Shown in pieces: positions 8,588 through 17,584 of a stretch of DNA of 64,000 nucleotides (position 1 is its first letter; every line of letters begins with the position of its first letter). Made by a program: the position numbers and the translations under genes. Under the pieces are notes generated by a model. The model saw nothing but the letters and a program-made list of their open reading frames with translations, was not told the DNA's origin and did no database searches. The stretch covers positions 1 to 64,000 of the forward strand of contig DAIMZL010000003.1 in the NCBI GenBank assembly GCA_036733965.1. The letters are read 5' to 3'. The DNA is from JAEXOD01 sp937930275. Lineage in GTDB: Bacteria; Bacteroidota; Ignavibacteria; Ignavibacteriales; Melioribacteraceae.

Positions 8588-9553
8588 ATGGGAAGGAAAA
8601 AGATTTCCTTAATTGGAGGAGGACAGATAGGTGGTGTATTAGCACAACTAATCGCTCAAAAAGAATTAGGTGATGTTGTACTGTTTGATATTGTACCGGA
8701 ATTACCACACGGTAAAATTTTAGATATAGCTGAAGCTTCAAAAGTCGATTTATTTGATGTTAAAATGTCGGGCTCAAATGATTATAAAGACATTTTGGAT
8801 TCTGATTTAGTAATTGTAACTGCAGGTTTGCCAAGAAAGCCTGGTATGAGTAGAGATGACTTATTAGTTACAAATGCAAAAATTATTAAAACAGTTGCCG
8901 AAAACGTAAAACAATATGCACCAAATGCTATTGTTATTATAATTAGCAATCCTTTAGATGCCATGGTTACCCTATTCCAAAAAGTAAGCGGGTTTCCACA
9001 TCATCGTGTTTTAGGTCAAGCAGGGGTATTGGATTCTTCTCGTTTTGCTACATTTATTGCTTGGGAATTAGGGGTATCGGTTAAAGATGTAAATGCACTT
9101 GTACTTGGCGGTCATGGTGATACAATGGTTCCGTTAATTCGTTACGCTAACGTAAACGGGCTACCAGTAATGGAATTATTAGAAAGGAAATATTCTGATA
9201 AAACAAAAGCAGAAGCTGTGATGGACGAAATGGTTCAAAGAACTAAAATGGCCGGCGGCGAAGTTGTAAAATTATTGAAAACCGGTTCGGCATTTTATTC
9301 TCCGGCTTCTTCTGCAATTCAAATGGCAGAGGCTATTTTGAAAGATGAAAAACGTGTATTGCCTACATGTGCATTTCTTACAGGAGAATATAGCGTTAAC
9401 GGTTATTATGTCGGAGTTCCGGCAGTTTTAGGTGAATCCGGAGTTGAAAAAGTACTTGAAATAAGTCTTAATCACACTGAACAAGCAGCTTTGGATAATT
9501 CTGTTAAAGCCGTAAAAGAATTAGTTGCCGATATGGATCGACTCGGTTTCTAA
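8588..9553 (+). CDS. mdh: Malate dehydrogenase (LDH-like type)
   Basis: The 321-residue NAD-dependent enzyme oxidises malate to oxaloacetate in the TCA cycle. The dinucleotide fold shows IGGGQIGG near residue 9. PRKPGMSRDDLL carries the substrate Arg that marks malate rather than lactate dehydrogenase. ISNPLDAM and the catalytic GGHGDTMVPL follow. AGGAG precedes the ATG by a good distance, and a strong terminator follows, so it appears to be transcribed alone or as the end of a unit. Confidence 0.96.
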   Translation: MGRKKISLIGGGQIGGVLAQLIAQKELGDVVLFDIVPELPHGKILDIAEASKVDLFDVKMSGSNDYKDILDSDLVIVTAGLPRKPGMSRDDLLVTNAKIIKTVAENVKQYAPNAIVIIISNPLDAMVTLFQKVSGFPHHRVLGQAGVLDSSRFATFIAWELGVSVKDVNALVLGGHGDTMVPLIRYANVNGLPVMELLERKYSDKTKAEAVMDEMVQRTKMAGGEVVKLLKTGSAFYSPASSAIQMAEAILKDEKRVLPTCAFLTGEYSVNGYYVGVPAVLGESGVEKVLEISLNHTEQAALDNSVKAVKELVADMDRLGF

Positions 9554-9572
9554 TTTTACATAAAAAATTAAG

Positions 9573-9597
9573 AGTCCCCATTTAAGGGGACTTTTTT
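9573..9597 (+). terminator. Rho-independent terminator after mdh
   Basis: AGTCCCC (9573-9579) and GGGGACT (9586-9592) form a perfect 7-bp GC-rich stem with a 6-nt loop, followed by a T run, 20 bp after the mdh stop. Confidence 0.92.
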
Positions 9598-9687
9598 ATC
9601 CTATCCCTACTTTCTTTTTCAATATATTTACCTTTGTTAAATCGTAAATTTTGTTTAAATTTAAGTTTATATTTTTTTAGAGGTTCT

Positions 9688-10563
9688 ATGCTTACAAGTA
9701 TGACCGGTTTCGGGAAAAGTGTAGTAAAATATAACGACTTAATTATTGAAACAGAAGTTAAATCCTTAAATAGTCGCTTTTTAGAGCTCAGCTTTAAAAT
9801 GCCTAAAAGTTTAACACAAAAAGAATTTGAAATTAGAGAGTTAGTTAAAAGTAAGCTTAACCGTGGGAAAGTTTTTGTTGCTATTTTTATTTCGCGCGAT
9901 CCTACTTCAAAAATTAATTCATTTATTGATAATGACGGTTTGGAAAAAGCTGTTTCTATTTTAACCGAATTAAAGAATAAATTGAATTTACGAGGAGCAT
10001 TAAAAATTGAAAACCTAATAGCTTTTCAAAACTTATACTTAACCGAAACGGTAATTGACGAAGAAAACGAGTTTAAATATATTTTACAATCCATTTCAGA
10101 AGCAATTGACGAAATGAATAAAATGCGATTGCGCGAAGGTAATGAGTTGGGAATTGATTTATTAAAACGTATTGATATAATTGAAGAAAAAATGCAATTT
10201 GTGCAAAATCGCAACCCTGAAGAAATATCCGAGTATTTTAATAAGTTAAAAGAAAAAGCTAAGCAATTAACACAGGATATTGTTGATAATCCGGATAGAT
10301 TAAATTTAGAGTTAGCATTGCTTAGCGAAAAATATGACGTTACCGAAGAATGCGTAAGATTAAAAAGTCACATTATGCAGTTTCGAGAAACCATAAAAAT
10401 TGGCAACGAAGCCGGTAGAAAATTGAATTTTTTATGCCAAGAAATGAATAGAGAAGCTAACACAATTAATAGTAAATCAATTTCACCCGATGTTACTTAT
10501 GCCGGAATTGCTATTAAAGATGAGTTAGAGAAAATAAGAGAACAAATTCAAAACATAGAGTAA
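9688..10563 (+). CDS. YicC-family endoribonuclease
   Basis: Starting at the ATG at 9688, behind AGAGG, gives 291 residues with the family opening LTSMTGFGKS; the longer frame from 9634 adds an unsupported leader. The C-terminal DUF1732 part ends with the characteristic LNFLCQEMNREANTI and a KDELEKIREQIQN tail. E. coli YicC has been described as an endoribonuclease acting on small RNA. The gene is directly followed by gmk, which is the usual yicC-gmk-rpoZ order. Confidence 0.93.
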   Translation: MLTSMTGFGKSVVKYNDLIIETEVKSLNSRFLELSFKMPKSLTQKEFEIRELVKSKLNRGKVFVAIFISRDPTSKINSFIDNDGLEKAVSILTELKNKLNLRGALKIENLIAFQNLYLTETVIDEENEFKYILQSISEAIDEMNKMRLREGNELGIDLLKRIDIIEEKMQFVQNRNPEEISEYFNKLKEKAKQLTQDIVDNPDRLNLELALLSEKYDVTEECVRLKSHIMQFRETIKIGNEAGRKLNFLCQEMNREANTINSKSISPDVTYAGIAIKDELEKIREQIQNIE

Positions 10564-10565
10564 AA

Positions 10566-11144
10566 GTGTTGAAAGGTAAAATTTTTGTAATTTCCGCTCC
10601 GAGCGGAACAGGTAAAACTACCATAATAAAAAAAATTATGGAAATTTTCCCTCAATTAACGTTTTCAATTTCTGCAACTACACGAGAAAGAAGAAGTTTT
10701 GAGGTTGACGGTAAAGATTACTTTTTTATTTCCGAAGAAGATTTTAAAAATAAGATTGAAAATGACGAATTTGTTGAATGGGAAAAATTTTATGATTATT
10801 TTTACGGAACATTAAAATCTTTTGTAAATAAAAAGCTTGAAGAAAATAATTCGCTTATTTTTGAAGTTGATGTAAAAGGAGCATTAAATATTAAGAAATG
10901 TTATCCGGAATCAGTTTTAATTTTTATTGAACCACCGAGTATTGAGACAATTAAAGAGCGTTTAACAAGACGAAATACAGAATCTGCAGAAGATTTTATT
11001 AAGCGTATTGAAAGAGCCGACTTAGAAATGAGTTTTAAGGATAAATTTGATTATTCAGTATTGAATTTAGACTTAGAAGTTGCAATTAATGAAGTAAAAA
11101 ATATAATTGAAAATAAATTAAAAGGAGACAACTATGCAAATTAG
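10566..11144 (+). CDS. gmk: Guanylate kinase
   Basis: The 192-residue enzyme phosphorylates GMP to GDP with ATP. The P-loop is SAPSGTGKTT near residue 10. SATTRERR and the GKDYFFIS segment bind GMP, and EVDVKGALNIKK is the Walker B-like region. It lies 2 bp behind yicC and overlaps rpoZ by 11 bp. The start is GTG at 10566, or the TTG one codon later. Confidence 0.95.
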   Translation: MLKGKIFVISAPSGTGKTTIIKKIMEIFPQLTFSISATTRERRSFEVDGKDYFFISEEDFKNKIENDEFVEWEKFYDYFYGTLKSFVNKKLEENNSLIFEVDVKGALNIKKCYPESVLIFIEPPSIETIKERLTRRNTESAEDFIKRIERADLEMSFKDKFDYSVLNLDLEVAINEVKNIIENKLKGDNYAN

Positions 11145-11433
11145 TCCCGTTGATTTAAGACAAATCGAGAAAAAAGCTGCTAACGTTTATGAATGCATTA
11201 ACGTGGTTTCTAAAAGAGCTCGTCAAATTAATGACGAAATTAAATTAGAATATCAGAGTCTATCAAAAAACATAGCCACAACAAGCGATCCAAATGACGA
11301 AGAAGAAAAAGAAAATCCTGATCAATTAAGACTTTCTTTGGAATTTGAAAAAAGACCAAAACCACATATTAAAGCTTTGCACGAATTTTTAGACGGTGAA
11401 GTTAAGTACCGCTACAAAGAACATGAGTTCTAA
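11134..11433 (+). CDS. rpoZ: DNA-directed RNA polymerase omega subunit
   Basis: A 99-residue protein with the omega/Rpb6 core: PVDLRQIEKKAANVYE, then SKRARQINDEIK, then an acidic spacer and the KPHIKALHEFLDG tail typical of FCB-group omega subunits. Omega helps assemble beta-prime and takes part in the ppGpp binding site in some bacteria. A strong AAAGGAG sits just before the ATG inside the gmk end, which fixes this start. The gene overlaps gmk by 11 bp and the next gene by 11 bp. Confidence 0.88.
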   Translation: MQISPVDLRQIEKKAANVYECINVVSKRARQINDEIKLEYQSLSKNIATTSDPNDEEEKENPDQLRLSLEFEKRPKPHIKALHEFLDGEVKYRYKEHEF

Positions 11434-12262
11434 TAAAAATTCTAATATATTGATAGAAACTTTGAAAGCTCAAGCCGAAATTTTTGGCGATGAGCTTTAT
11501 TTTTCTATGGACTTGAAGAATTCTTTCTTAAAGCAAAAAGATGAAGTTAAACAGATGATTAATACAATAAAAAAAAGTGAAATTTCGGAAGAAGATTCTG
11601 TTAATTTTAAATTTAATTTTATGAGTAATAACAAAGCTAAAAAAAACGACATACAGACTAATTCTACTACAAATTTAATAAATTCGGAATTTATTAAAGC
11701 TTCTACTGTTTCAGAATTAGAAAATTTAATTAATTCATGCAAAAAGTGTGCTTTGGGCGAAACACGTAATAAATTTGTTTTTGGCACCGGTAACCCGAAC
11801 GCAGATATAATGTTAATTGGCGAAGCACCGGGAGCGGATGAAGACAAAACCGGCGAACCGTTTGTAGGTCGAGCAGGTCAATTGTTAACAAAAATTTTAG
11901 AAGCCATTAATATTAAACGAGAAGACGTATTTATTGCTAACATATTAAAATGTCGTCCTCCGAATAATAGGACCCCTTTTCCCGAAGAAATTTCGACTTG
12001 TATCCCCTATCTAAAAAAACAGATTGATTTAATAAAACCAAAAGTAATTTTATGCTTAGGGTTAACTGCTGCAAACGGTTTATTAAATACAAAGAACAGT
12101 ATGATAAAGATGAGAGGGAATGTTTACGAATTCCACGGAGTAAAGCTTATGGTCACATATCATCCCGCCGCCTTGCTTCGTAATCCTAATTGGAAAAAAG
12201 AAACATGGGAAGACGTACAGAAGTTTTATAAATTATATCAAGATTTATTGAGTAAGGATTAA
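11423..12262 (+). CDS. Type 4 uracil-DNA glycosylase (iron-sulfur)
   Basis: From the ATG at 11423, which overlaps the rpoZ end, the protein has 279 residues. The first 95 or so are polar and probably disordered. The catalytic domain begins with SCKKCALGETR, has GEAPGADEDKTGEPF and FVGRAGQLL, then KCRPPNNRTP and a later Cys. Together the four Cys should hold a 4Fe-4S cluster, as in family 4 UDGs. TYHPAALLRN is the second active-site motif. It removes uracil from DNA at the first step of base excision repair. The upstream frame from 11396 is unlikely because it would overlap rpoZ further. Confidence 0.9.
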   Translation: MSSNKNSNILIETLKAQAEIFGDELYFSMDLKNSFLKQKDEVKQMINTIKKSEISEEDSVNFKFNFMSNNKAKKNDIQTNSTTNLINSEFIKASTVSELENLINSCKKCALGETRNKFVFGTGNPNADIMLIGEAPGADEDKTGEPFVGRAGQLLTKILEAINIKREDVFIANILKCRPPNNRTPFPEEISTCIPYLKKQIDLIKPKVILCLGLTAANGLLNTKNSMIKMRGNVYEFHGVKLMVTYHPAALLRNPNWKKETWEDVQKFYKLYQDLLSKD

Positions 12263-12267
12263 AAATA

Positions 12268-13674
12268 ATGAATGAAGAAATAGTAACAGGTCGTAAAATT
12301 CCGGCAATTCCCGAAGTTGAGCAATTAGTTTTAGGCGCAATGCTTATCGATAAAGACGCTCAATCGAATGCATTTGCACTTTTAAGACCTGATGCATTTT
12401 TTGACATAAAAAATAAAATTATATTTGAAGCCATGATAGCTTTGGATGATTCCAAAGAACCAATAGATTTTGTATCCACTTTAGAAGAAGTTAAAAAAAA
12501 TCCAAAAAAACCTGATATTAATTTTGCGGTTTACCTTGCCGAACTATCTCAAAATGTTACATCTGCGGCAAATTCCGAATACCATTGTAGATTGGTGCTT
12601 GAAAAATGGATTCTTAGGCAAATAATAACTATATCTTTGGAACTTGCAGGAAAAGCATACGACCAAACCGAAGATGTATTTGATTTACTGGATAATGCAG
12701 AAGGTCAAATTTTTAAAATTGCAGAACTTGGGTTAAAACAAAGCTATACTCCTTTTAAAGAAGCCATTCAAAATGCGTTAGAGTATATTGAATCAATTCA
12801 CAGTAAAACCATTTCAAACTATGCCGTACCGACAGGTTTTTTTGAATTGGATGATATGCTTGGCGGTTTACAAAAATCCGATTTATTAATAGTCGCAGCT
12901 CGGCCGGCAATGGGAAAGACTGCATTTGCATTATCGTTAGCAAGAAATGCTGCTTTAGAGCACAATGTACCTATTGCAATATTTAGCCTTGAAATGTCAA
13001 CAGTTCAGCTTGCTACTCGTTTTATTTCGAGTGAGGCTCGTATTAATTCGCATATGTTGCGTACCGGTAAGTTTAAAGCAGAAGAAGGTCAAAAAATAAG
13101 TAAAGTTGTTGATAGATTAATTAAAGCTCCAATATATATCGATGACACTCCCGGTCAATCTGTGATGGAAATAAGAGCTAAATGCCGTAGATTAAAAGCA
13201 GAAAAAAATATTGGTTTAATTATTATAGATTATTTACAGTTAATGACGGCTTCCGCTCGCGTTGAAAGCAGAGAGCGGGAAATTTCAACTATTTCAAGAT
13301 CGTTAAAGGCATTAGCTAAAGAATTAGACGTACCTGTTATTGCCCTATCGCAATTAAATCGTGCCGTAGAAGAGCAAAAGGATAAAAGACCAATGTTAAG
13401 CCACTTACGTGAATCCGGAGCTATTGAGCAAGATGCCGATATAGTAATGTTTTTATATCGTCCTTCTGTTTACGGTATAACTCAATTTAGTGACGGAACA
13501 CCAACAGAAGGAATTGCTGAAGTAATAATTGCAAAACATCGTAACGGTCCAACCGGCGATGTTAAAATGGCTTTCCTATCAGATTTTGCTCGATATGAGA
13601 ATTTAGAATTAATTCACAGAGATATTCCGACAAAAGAATTACCTTCAAATAATAAAAAAGAGGTGCCGTTTTGA
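12268..13674 (+). CDS. dnaB: Replicative DNA helicase DnaB
   Basis: A 468-residue hexameric helicase. The N-terminal domain begins around PEVEQLVLGAMLID. The RecA-like motor has Walker A AARPAMGKTAFAL, GIFSLEMS-like motif IFSLEMSTVQL, Walker B IIIDYLQLM, the SQLNRAVE motif and the Arg-finger region RESGAIEQDADIV. No intein interrupts it. It sits 5 bp after the glycosylase gene and its TGA overlaps the TTG start of the next gene. Confidence 0.96.
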   Translation: MNEEIVTGRKIPAIPEVEQLVLGAMLIDKDAQSNAFALLRPDAFFDIKNKIIFEAMIALDDSKEPIDFVSTLEEVKKNPKKPDINFAVYLAELSQNVTSAANSEYHCRLVLEKWILRQIITISLELAGKAYDQTEDVFDLLDNAEGQIFKIAELGLKQSYTPFKEAIQNALEYIESIHSKTISNYAVPTGFFELDDMLGGLQKSDLLIVAARPAMGKTAFALSLARNAALEHNVPIAIFSLEMSTVQLATRFISSEARINSHMLRTGKFKAEEGQKISKVVDRLIKAPIYIDDTPGQSVMEIRAKCRRLKAEKNIGLIIIDYLQLMTASARVESREREISTISRSLKALAKELDVPVIALSQLNRAVEEQKDKRPMLSHLRESGAIEQDADIVMFLYRPSVYGITQFSDGTPTEGIAEVIIAKHRNGPTGDVKMAFLSDFARYENLELIHRDIPTKELPSNNKKEVPF

Positions 13675-14522
13675 AAAGATTAACACTTTTAATTTTAACA
13701 TTTTTATATGTAAATTCTTTTTCGCAAGTTATTTACACTTCAAAAGATTCTTCTTTAGTTTTAGATAAGTTCAATTTAGCTAAATCGAAAGAATTATATA
13801 ACAAACCGATTGGTAAAATTATTGAATTAATCGGTATGTCTTTTGCAGGAACTAATTATGTTGCCAACACTTTAGAAAAGCCCGGTGATGAACAACTAAT
13901 AATTAATTTAACTGAATTAGACTGTACAACATTTTTAGAAACAACGTTTGCTTTAAGTAGTTGCATTAAAGAAAAGAAATTAACTTTTAATGATTACATC
14001 GATAAATTAAAATTTATTAGATACAGAAACGGTGAAATAATTGATTATACATCTCGCTTACACTATACAAGCGACTGGATAATAAACAACGAAGAAAAGG
14101 GGTTAGTAAAAAACATTACAAAAAGTATAGGCGGTGTACCGTTTGAAAAAGAACTTTTTATAATGTCAAAAAATACCGATAAATATACGGCACTTAAAGG
14201 GAAACAAGATTTAATAAATAAAATTATTAACGATGAAAAAAGAATAAATAATACACCTAAATTTTACATTCCTACAGATAAAATAAAAGATATTGAATCA
14301 TTAATAAATACGGGCGATTTTATTGGATTAGCTACATCAATTGAAGGAATTGATGTATCTCATGTCGGAATTGCAGTTAAAGGGAATGACGGTCATGTTT
14401 ACTTTTTACATGCACCAATGTCAGGTAAAAAAGTTGAAATTACCGGAAAACCTCTTTACGAATATATTGCCGGTAGAAAAACTACGCTTGGTATTATTAT
14501 TACTCGTCCAATTGAAAAATAG
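13671..14522 (+). CDS. DUF1460 NlpC/P60-like peptidoglycan amidase, exported
   Basis: The 283-residue protein has a signal peptide (RLTLLILTFLYVNSFSQ). The DUF1460 domain shows the catalytic Cys in TELDCTTFLE, near residue 90, and the His region VSHVGIAVK followed by FLHAPMSGKKV. Relatives cleave N-acetylmuramyl-L-Ala bonds in the periplasm. The TTG start overlaps the dnaB stop by 4 bp (TTGA), indicating translational coupling. anmK, which recycles anhydro-MurNAc, lies nearby beyond nfo. Confidence 0.87.
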   Translation: MKRLTLLILTFLYVNSFSQVIYTSKDSSLVLDKFNLAKSKELYNKPIGKIIELIGMSFAGTNYVANTLEKPGDEQLIINLTELDCTTFLETTFALSSCIKEKKLTFNDYIDKLKFIRYRNGEIIDYTSRLHYTSDWIINNEEKGLVKNITKSIGGVPFEKELFIMSKNTDKYTALKGKQDLINKIINDEKRINNTPKFYIPTDKIKDIESLINTGDFIGLATSIEGIDVSHVGIAVKGNDGHVYFLHAPMSGKKVEITGKPLYEYIAGRKTTLGIIITRPIEK

Positions 14523-14523
14523 A

Positions 14524-15378
14524 TTATTTATCTATTAAACTTAAAAGAGTACGGATATTCTCTAAGTCTTCAAGTTGTTCTTTTCCTTTGGGAGTCTCTA
14601 AAACTTTGGGAATATCTGTCAATCTTTTATCATTCATCAAAAGTTTAAACCCCGATAAACCAATAAATCCTTTTCCAATGTGTTCATGCCTATCTACTCT
14701 GCTACCTAAAGCTTTTTTACTATCGTTAAAGTGAAAGCATTTAAGTTTATTTAAACCAATAATATCATCAAATTCTTCAAATACTTTATGGTATGCTTCT
14801 TCTTCGGAAATATTATATCCGGCAGCAAATATATGTGCAGTGTCAATACAAACACTCATTCTTTCTGGTTCTTCTACTAAATCGATAATTTTTCTTAAAT
14901 GTTCAAACTTATATCCAATCGATTTTCCTTGTCCTGCAGTAGCTTCCAACATACTTTTCACCTTATACCCTTTTGTTTTTTGGTGTGTAATATTTAATGA
15001 TTCAGCAATAATTTTTATTGCATCATCTTCATTATTTTCTTTATACGTGCCCGGATGAAAATTCAAATGCGGTATTTCAAGTCTTTCACAACGTGTAATT
15101 TCATCTAAAAACGAATCTCTTGATTTTTTTAATAGTTGTGAATCCTCGGAACATAAGTTTATTAAATAAGAATCATGCGCTACTACAAATTTAATTTGAC
15201 TATTCAATAACTCCGATTTATACTTAATAATTTCTTCTTCTAATAGTTCCTTTCCTTCCCATCTATTATTATTTTTTGTAAAGATTTGAACTGCAGTAAA
15301 CCCTAATTTTTTTGCTCTTAAAATTGCATTAAAAATACCGCCTTCAATTGATGTATGAGCTCCGATTTTATGAAACAT
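14524..15378 (-). CDS. nfo: Deoxyribonuclease IV (AP endonuclease)
   Basis: A 284-residue TIM-barrel zinc enzyme that cuts at abasic sites during base excision repair. Metal-ligand motifs are complete: HTSIEGGI, VAHDSYLI, NFHPGTYKE, MLEATAGQG, CIDTAHIFAAGY, FHFNDSKKALGSR and DRHEHIGKG. The gene is opposite in strand to its neighbours, with its stop 2 bp from the DUF1460 stop, and is divergent from anmK across a 55-bp AT-rich space that must hold both promoters. Confidence 0.95.
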   Translation of the reverse strand: MFHKIGAHTSIEGGIFNAILRAKKLGFTAVQIFTKNNNRWEGKELLEEEIIKYKSELLNSQIKFVVAHDSYLINLCSEDSQLLKKSRDSFLDEITRCERLEIPHLNFHPGTYKENNEDDAIKIIAESLNITHQKTKGYKVKSMLEATAGQGKSIGYKFEHLRKIIDLVEEPERMSVCIDTAHIFAAGYNISEEEAYHKVFEEFDDIIGLNKLKCFHFNDSKKALGSRVDRHEHIGKGFIGLSGFKLLMNDKRLTDIPKVLETPKGKEQLEDLENIRTLLSLIDK

Positions 15379-15433
15379 TTTACCTCTAATTTTTGTAAAT
15401 TTAGATTATTAATTAAAATAATATATTTTTAAC

Positions 15434-16618
15434 ATGCAAAAACTAATAAAAGTTTATAACAAACAAAAACGCAAAGTTTTGGGCTTAATGTCAGGTACTT
15501 CTTTAGACGGAATAGATATTTGTTTAATTGAAATTACCGGAAATTCTTTTAATACTAAATTTGAACTAATTGCTTATGATGAATTCCCTTTTCCGGAAGG
15601 ATATAAAGAATTTACTCTTAAAAATTCAATTGCCGGCAGCGGAACAGTGGATGATATTTGCAAATTAAATTTTGTTATTGCACGTATTTATGCCAAAGTT
15701 GTAAGTGATTTTTTAAATAAGTATAAGATAAAAAAAGAAGAAATTGATTTAATCGGAACACACGGTCAAACTATTCATCATTTACCGAATGAAGACAAAT
15801 TATTTGAATTTTCCACAACTTCCACTCTTCAGTTAGGTGACCCAAGCGTACTTGCAAAATTGACCGGGATAATTACAATCGGTGATTTTAGACCTTCTGA
15901 TATTGCATTGGGGGGTCAAGGAGCCCCTCTGGTTCCGTTTTTTGATTATCTGCTATTTTCTGCTCCAGATAAAAATAGGGCTTTGCTTAATATCGGGGGT
16001 ATTTCTAATATAACTGTACTCCCCCAAAGCGGAAATAGTGATAATGTTTTAGCATTTGATACAGGACCCGGTAATATGTTAATTGATATATTATCTAAGA
16101 AGTTTTACGATATACCTTACGATAAAGATTCGAATTTTGCAAAAACTGGAAGACTAAAAGCAGATTTATTAAAATGGATTATTGATATTGATAATTATAT
16201 CGGTAAAAACCCACCAAAATCAACAGGTAGAGAACTTTACAATGATTCGTTTATCAATGCTATTATTGATTTAAACGCTTTTAAGCCCGAAGATATTTTA
16301 CATACTTTCACTTTTTTTACTGCCTATACAATATTTTACAATTATGAATCATTTATCAAAGAAAAGATATTATTAGACGAGTTGTTTATTAGCGGAGGAG
16401 GTGCAAACAATCCTCTTTTAGTCCATTATATTAAAGAGCTTTTTGGGAACACTGTTTATATTGGGAATACAAACGAGTTAGGAATTAATGCAAACGCTAA
16501 AGAGGCAATATGTTTTGCAATTCTTGCAAATGAGACTGTTAGCGGAAACACTAATAATTTACCGAGTGTTACAGGAGCAAAAGAAAAAACAATTATGGGA
16601 AAAATATGTCTTCCATAA
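15434..16618 (+). CDS. anmK: Anhydro-N-acetylmuramic acid kinase
   Basis: The 394-residue kinase converts 1,6-anhydro-MurNAc from cell-wall turnover to MurNAc-6-phosphate. It shows GLMSGTSLDGID near residue 18, GTHGQTIHH, LNIGGISNITVL, DTGPGNMLID and FISGGGANNPLL, all at the usual places, so the active site looks intact. It overlaps the next gene by 13 bp. No murQ etherase is seen in this window. Confidence 0.95.
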   Translation: MQKLIKVYNKQKRKVLGLMSGTSLDGIDICLIEITGNSFNTKFELIAYDEFPFPEGYKEFTLKNSIAGSGTVDDICKLNFVIARIYAKVVSDFLNKYKIKKEEIDLIGTHGQTIHHLPNEDKLFEFSTTSTLQLGDPSVLAKLTGIITIGDFRPSDIALGGQGAPLVPFFDYLLFSAPDKNRALLNIGGISNITVLPQSGNSDNVLAFDTGPGNMLIDILSKKFYDIPYDKDSNFAKTGRLKADLLKWIIDIDNYIGKNPPKSTGRELYNDSFINAIIDLNAFKPEDILHTFTFFTAYTIFYNYESFIKEKILLDELFISGGGANNPLLVHYIKELFGNTVYIGNTNELGINANAKEAICFAILANETVSGNTNNLPSVTGAKEKTIMGKICLP

Positions 16619-17520
16619 AAGTATTAGTTACAGGTTGTTTCGGATTATATGGTTTTGAAATTTGCAATCAGTTAAAAAATAATTTTGATTTAATCGGTAC
16701 ATATAATAATAATTATCTTTCGACTGATTTTAATACAGTTAAATTTGATATTACGGATTTTAGTACTACCGAAAAAATTATAAACGATATTAAACCGCAA
16801 TATATAATTCATTCTGCTTCTATTTCAAACCCTCAAAAAGCCGACTTAATTGAACCAAAAGTTGTTTATAAAACAAACGTTATTGCAACAGAAAAATTAG
16901 CACTTATTGCCGACAAAATTAATGCAAGATTTATTTTTATTTCTTCAGATTTAGTTTATGCAGGATATAGAGGTTCATATCTAAAAGAAAATGCTAAACT
17001 AATTCCTATTTCTCTTTATGCAGAAACAAAATTAATGGCAGAAGAAAAAATAAAAAATGTCTCTAATAACTTTACTATACTGCGAAATTCTTTAATGCTC
17101 GGTGTATTTGAAAAAGAAAATAATAATTTTTTTAATATGATGTATCATAATTTGAAAAATAAAAAACGAGTAAGATTATTTTATGATCAGTATAGAACTC
17201 CCCTATCATTTTGCGAAGCTGCAAAAATGATAAATCAAATTATACAATTAGTTGAAAATGATGAGAAAATATTGTTAAACGAAGTTGTTAACTTTGGCGG
17301 AAATGAACGTCTATCAAGGACAGATTTAGGGATTTTATTATGCAATTTACTTAAGTTAGATAAAAATTTAATAGATTCAATTTCCGTAAATGATTTACCT
17401 GAAATACCTTCGGTAGTTGACGTATCGATGAATATGGATAAATTAAAATCTTTAGGTATTATACCTAACACAATTGAAGAAATGATTAAAAACGAAATAG
17501 AAAAATTAACTAAATATTGA
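16606..17520 (+). CDS. RmlD-like SDR: dTDP-4-dehydrorhamnose reductase family
   Basis: A 304-residue extended short-chain dehydrogenase. The nucleotide-binding loop is TGCFGLYG near residue 8, and the catalytic YAETK lies near residue 140 after FISSDLVYAG. RmlD itself makes dTDP-L-rhamnose, but the other rml genes are absent here. The partner sugar nucleotide is therefore unproven, and this may be a related NAD(P)-dependent epimerase/reductase. It overlaps anmK, suggesting co-transcription. Confidence 0.8.
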   Translation: MSSIKVLVTGCFGLYGFEICNQLKNNFDLIGTYNNNYLSTDFNTVKFDITDFSTTEKIINDIKPQYIIHSASISNPQKADLIEPKVVYKTNVIATEKLALIADKINARFIFISSDLVYAGYRGSYLKENAKLIPISLYAETKLMAEEKIKNVSNNFTILRNSLMLGVFEKENNNFFNMMYHNLKNKKRVRLFYDQYRTPLSFCEAAKMINQIIQLVENDEKILLNEVVNFGGNERLSRTDLGILLCNLLKLDKNLIDSISVNDLPEIPSVVDVSMNMDKLKSLGIIPNTIEEMIKNEIEKLTKY

Positions 17521-17584
17521 AACAATTAAAATACTGGCTTTGTAAAAGCTACGTTGATAAGTTTATAATTAAAGTGAGGAATAA

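Noticed and set aside
12268..13674. Intein in dnaB
   Set aside because: Walker A and B lie at normal spacing in 468 residues with no insertion.
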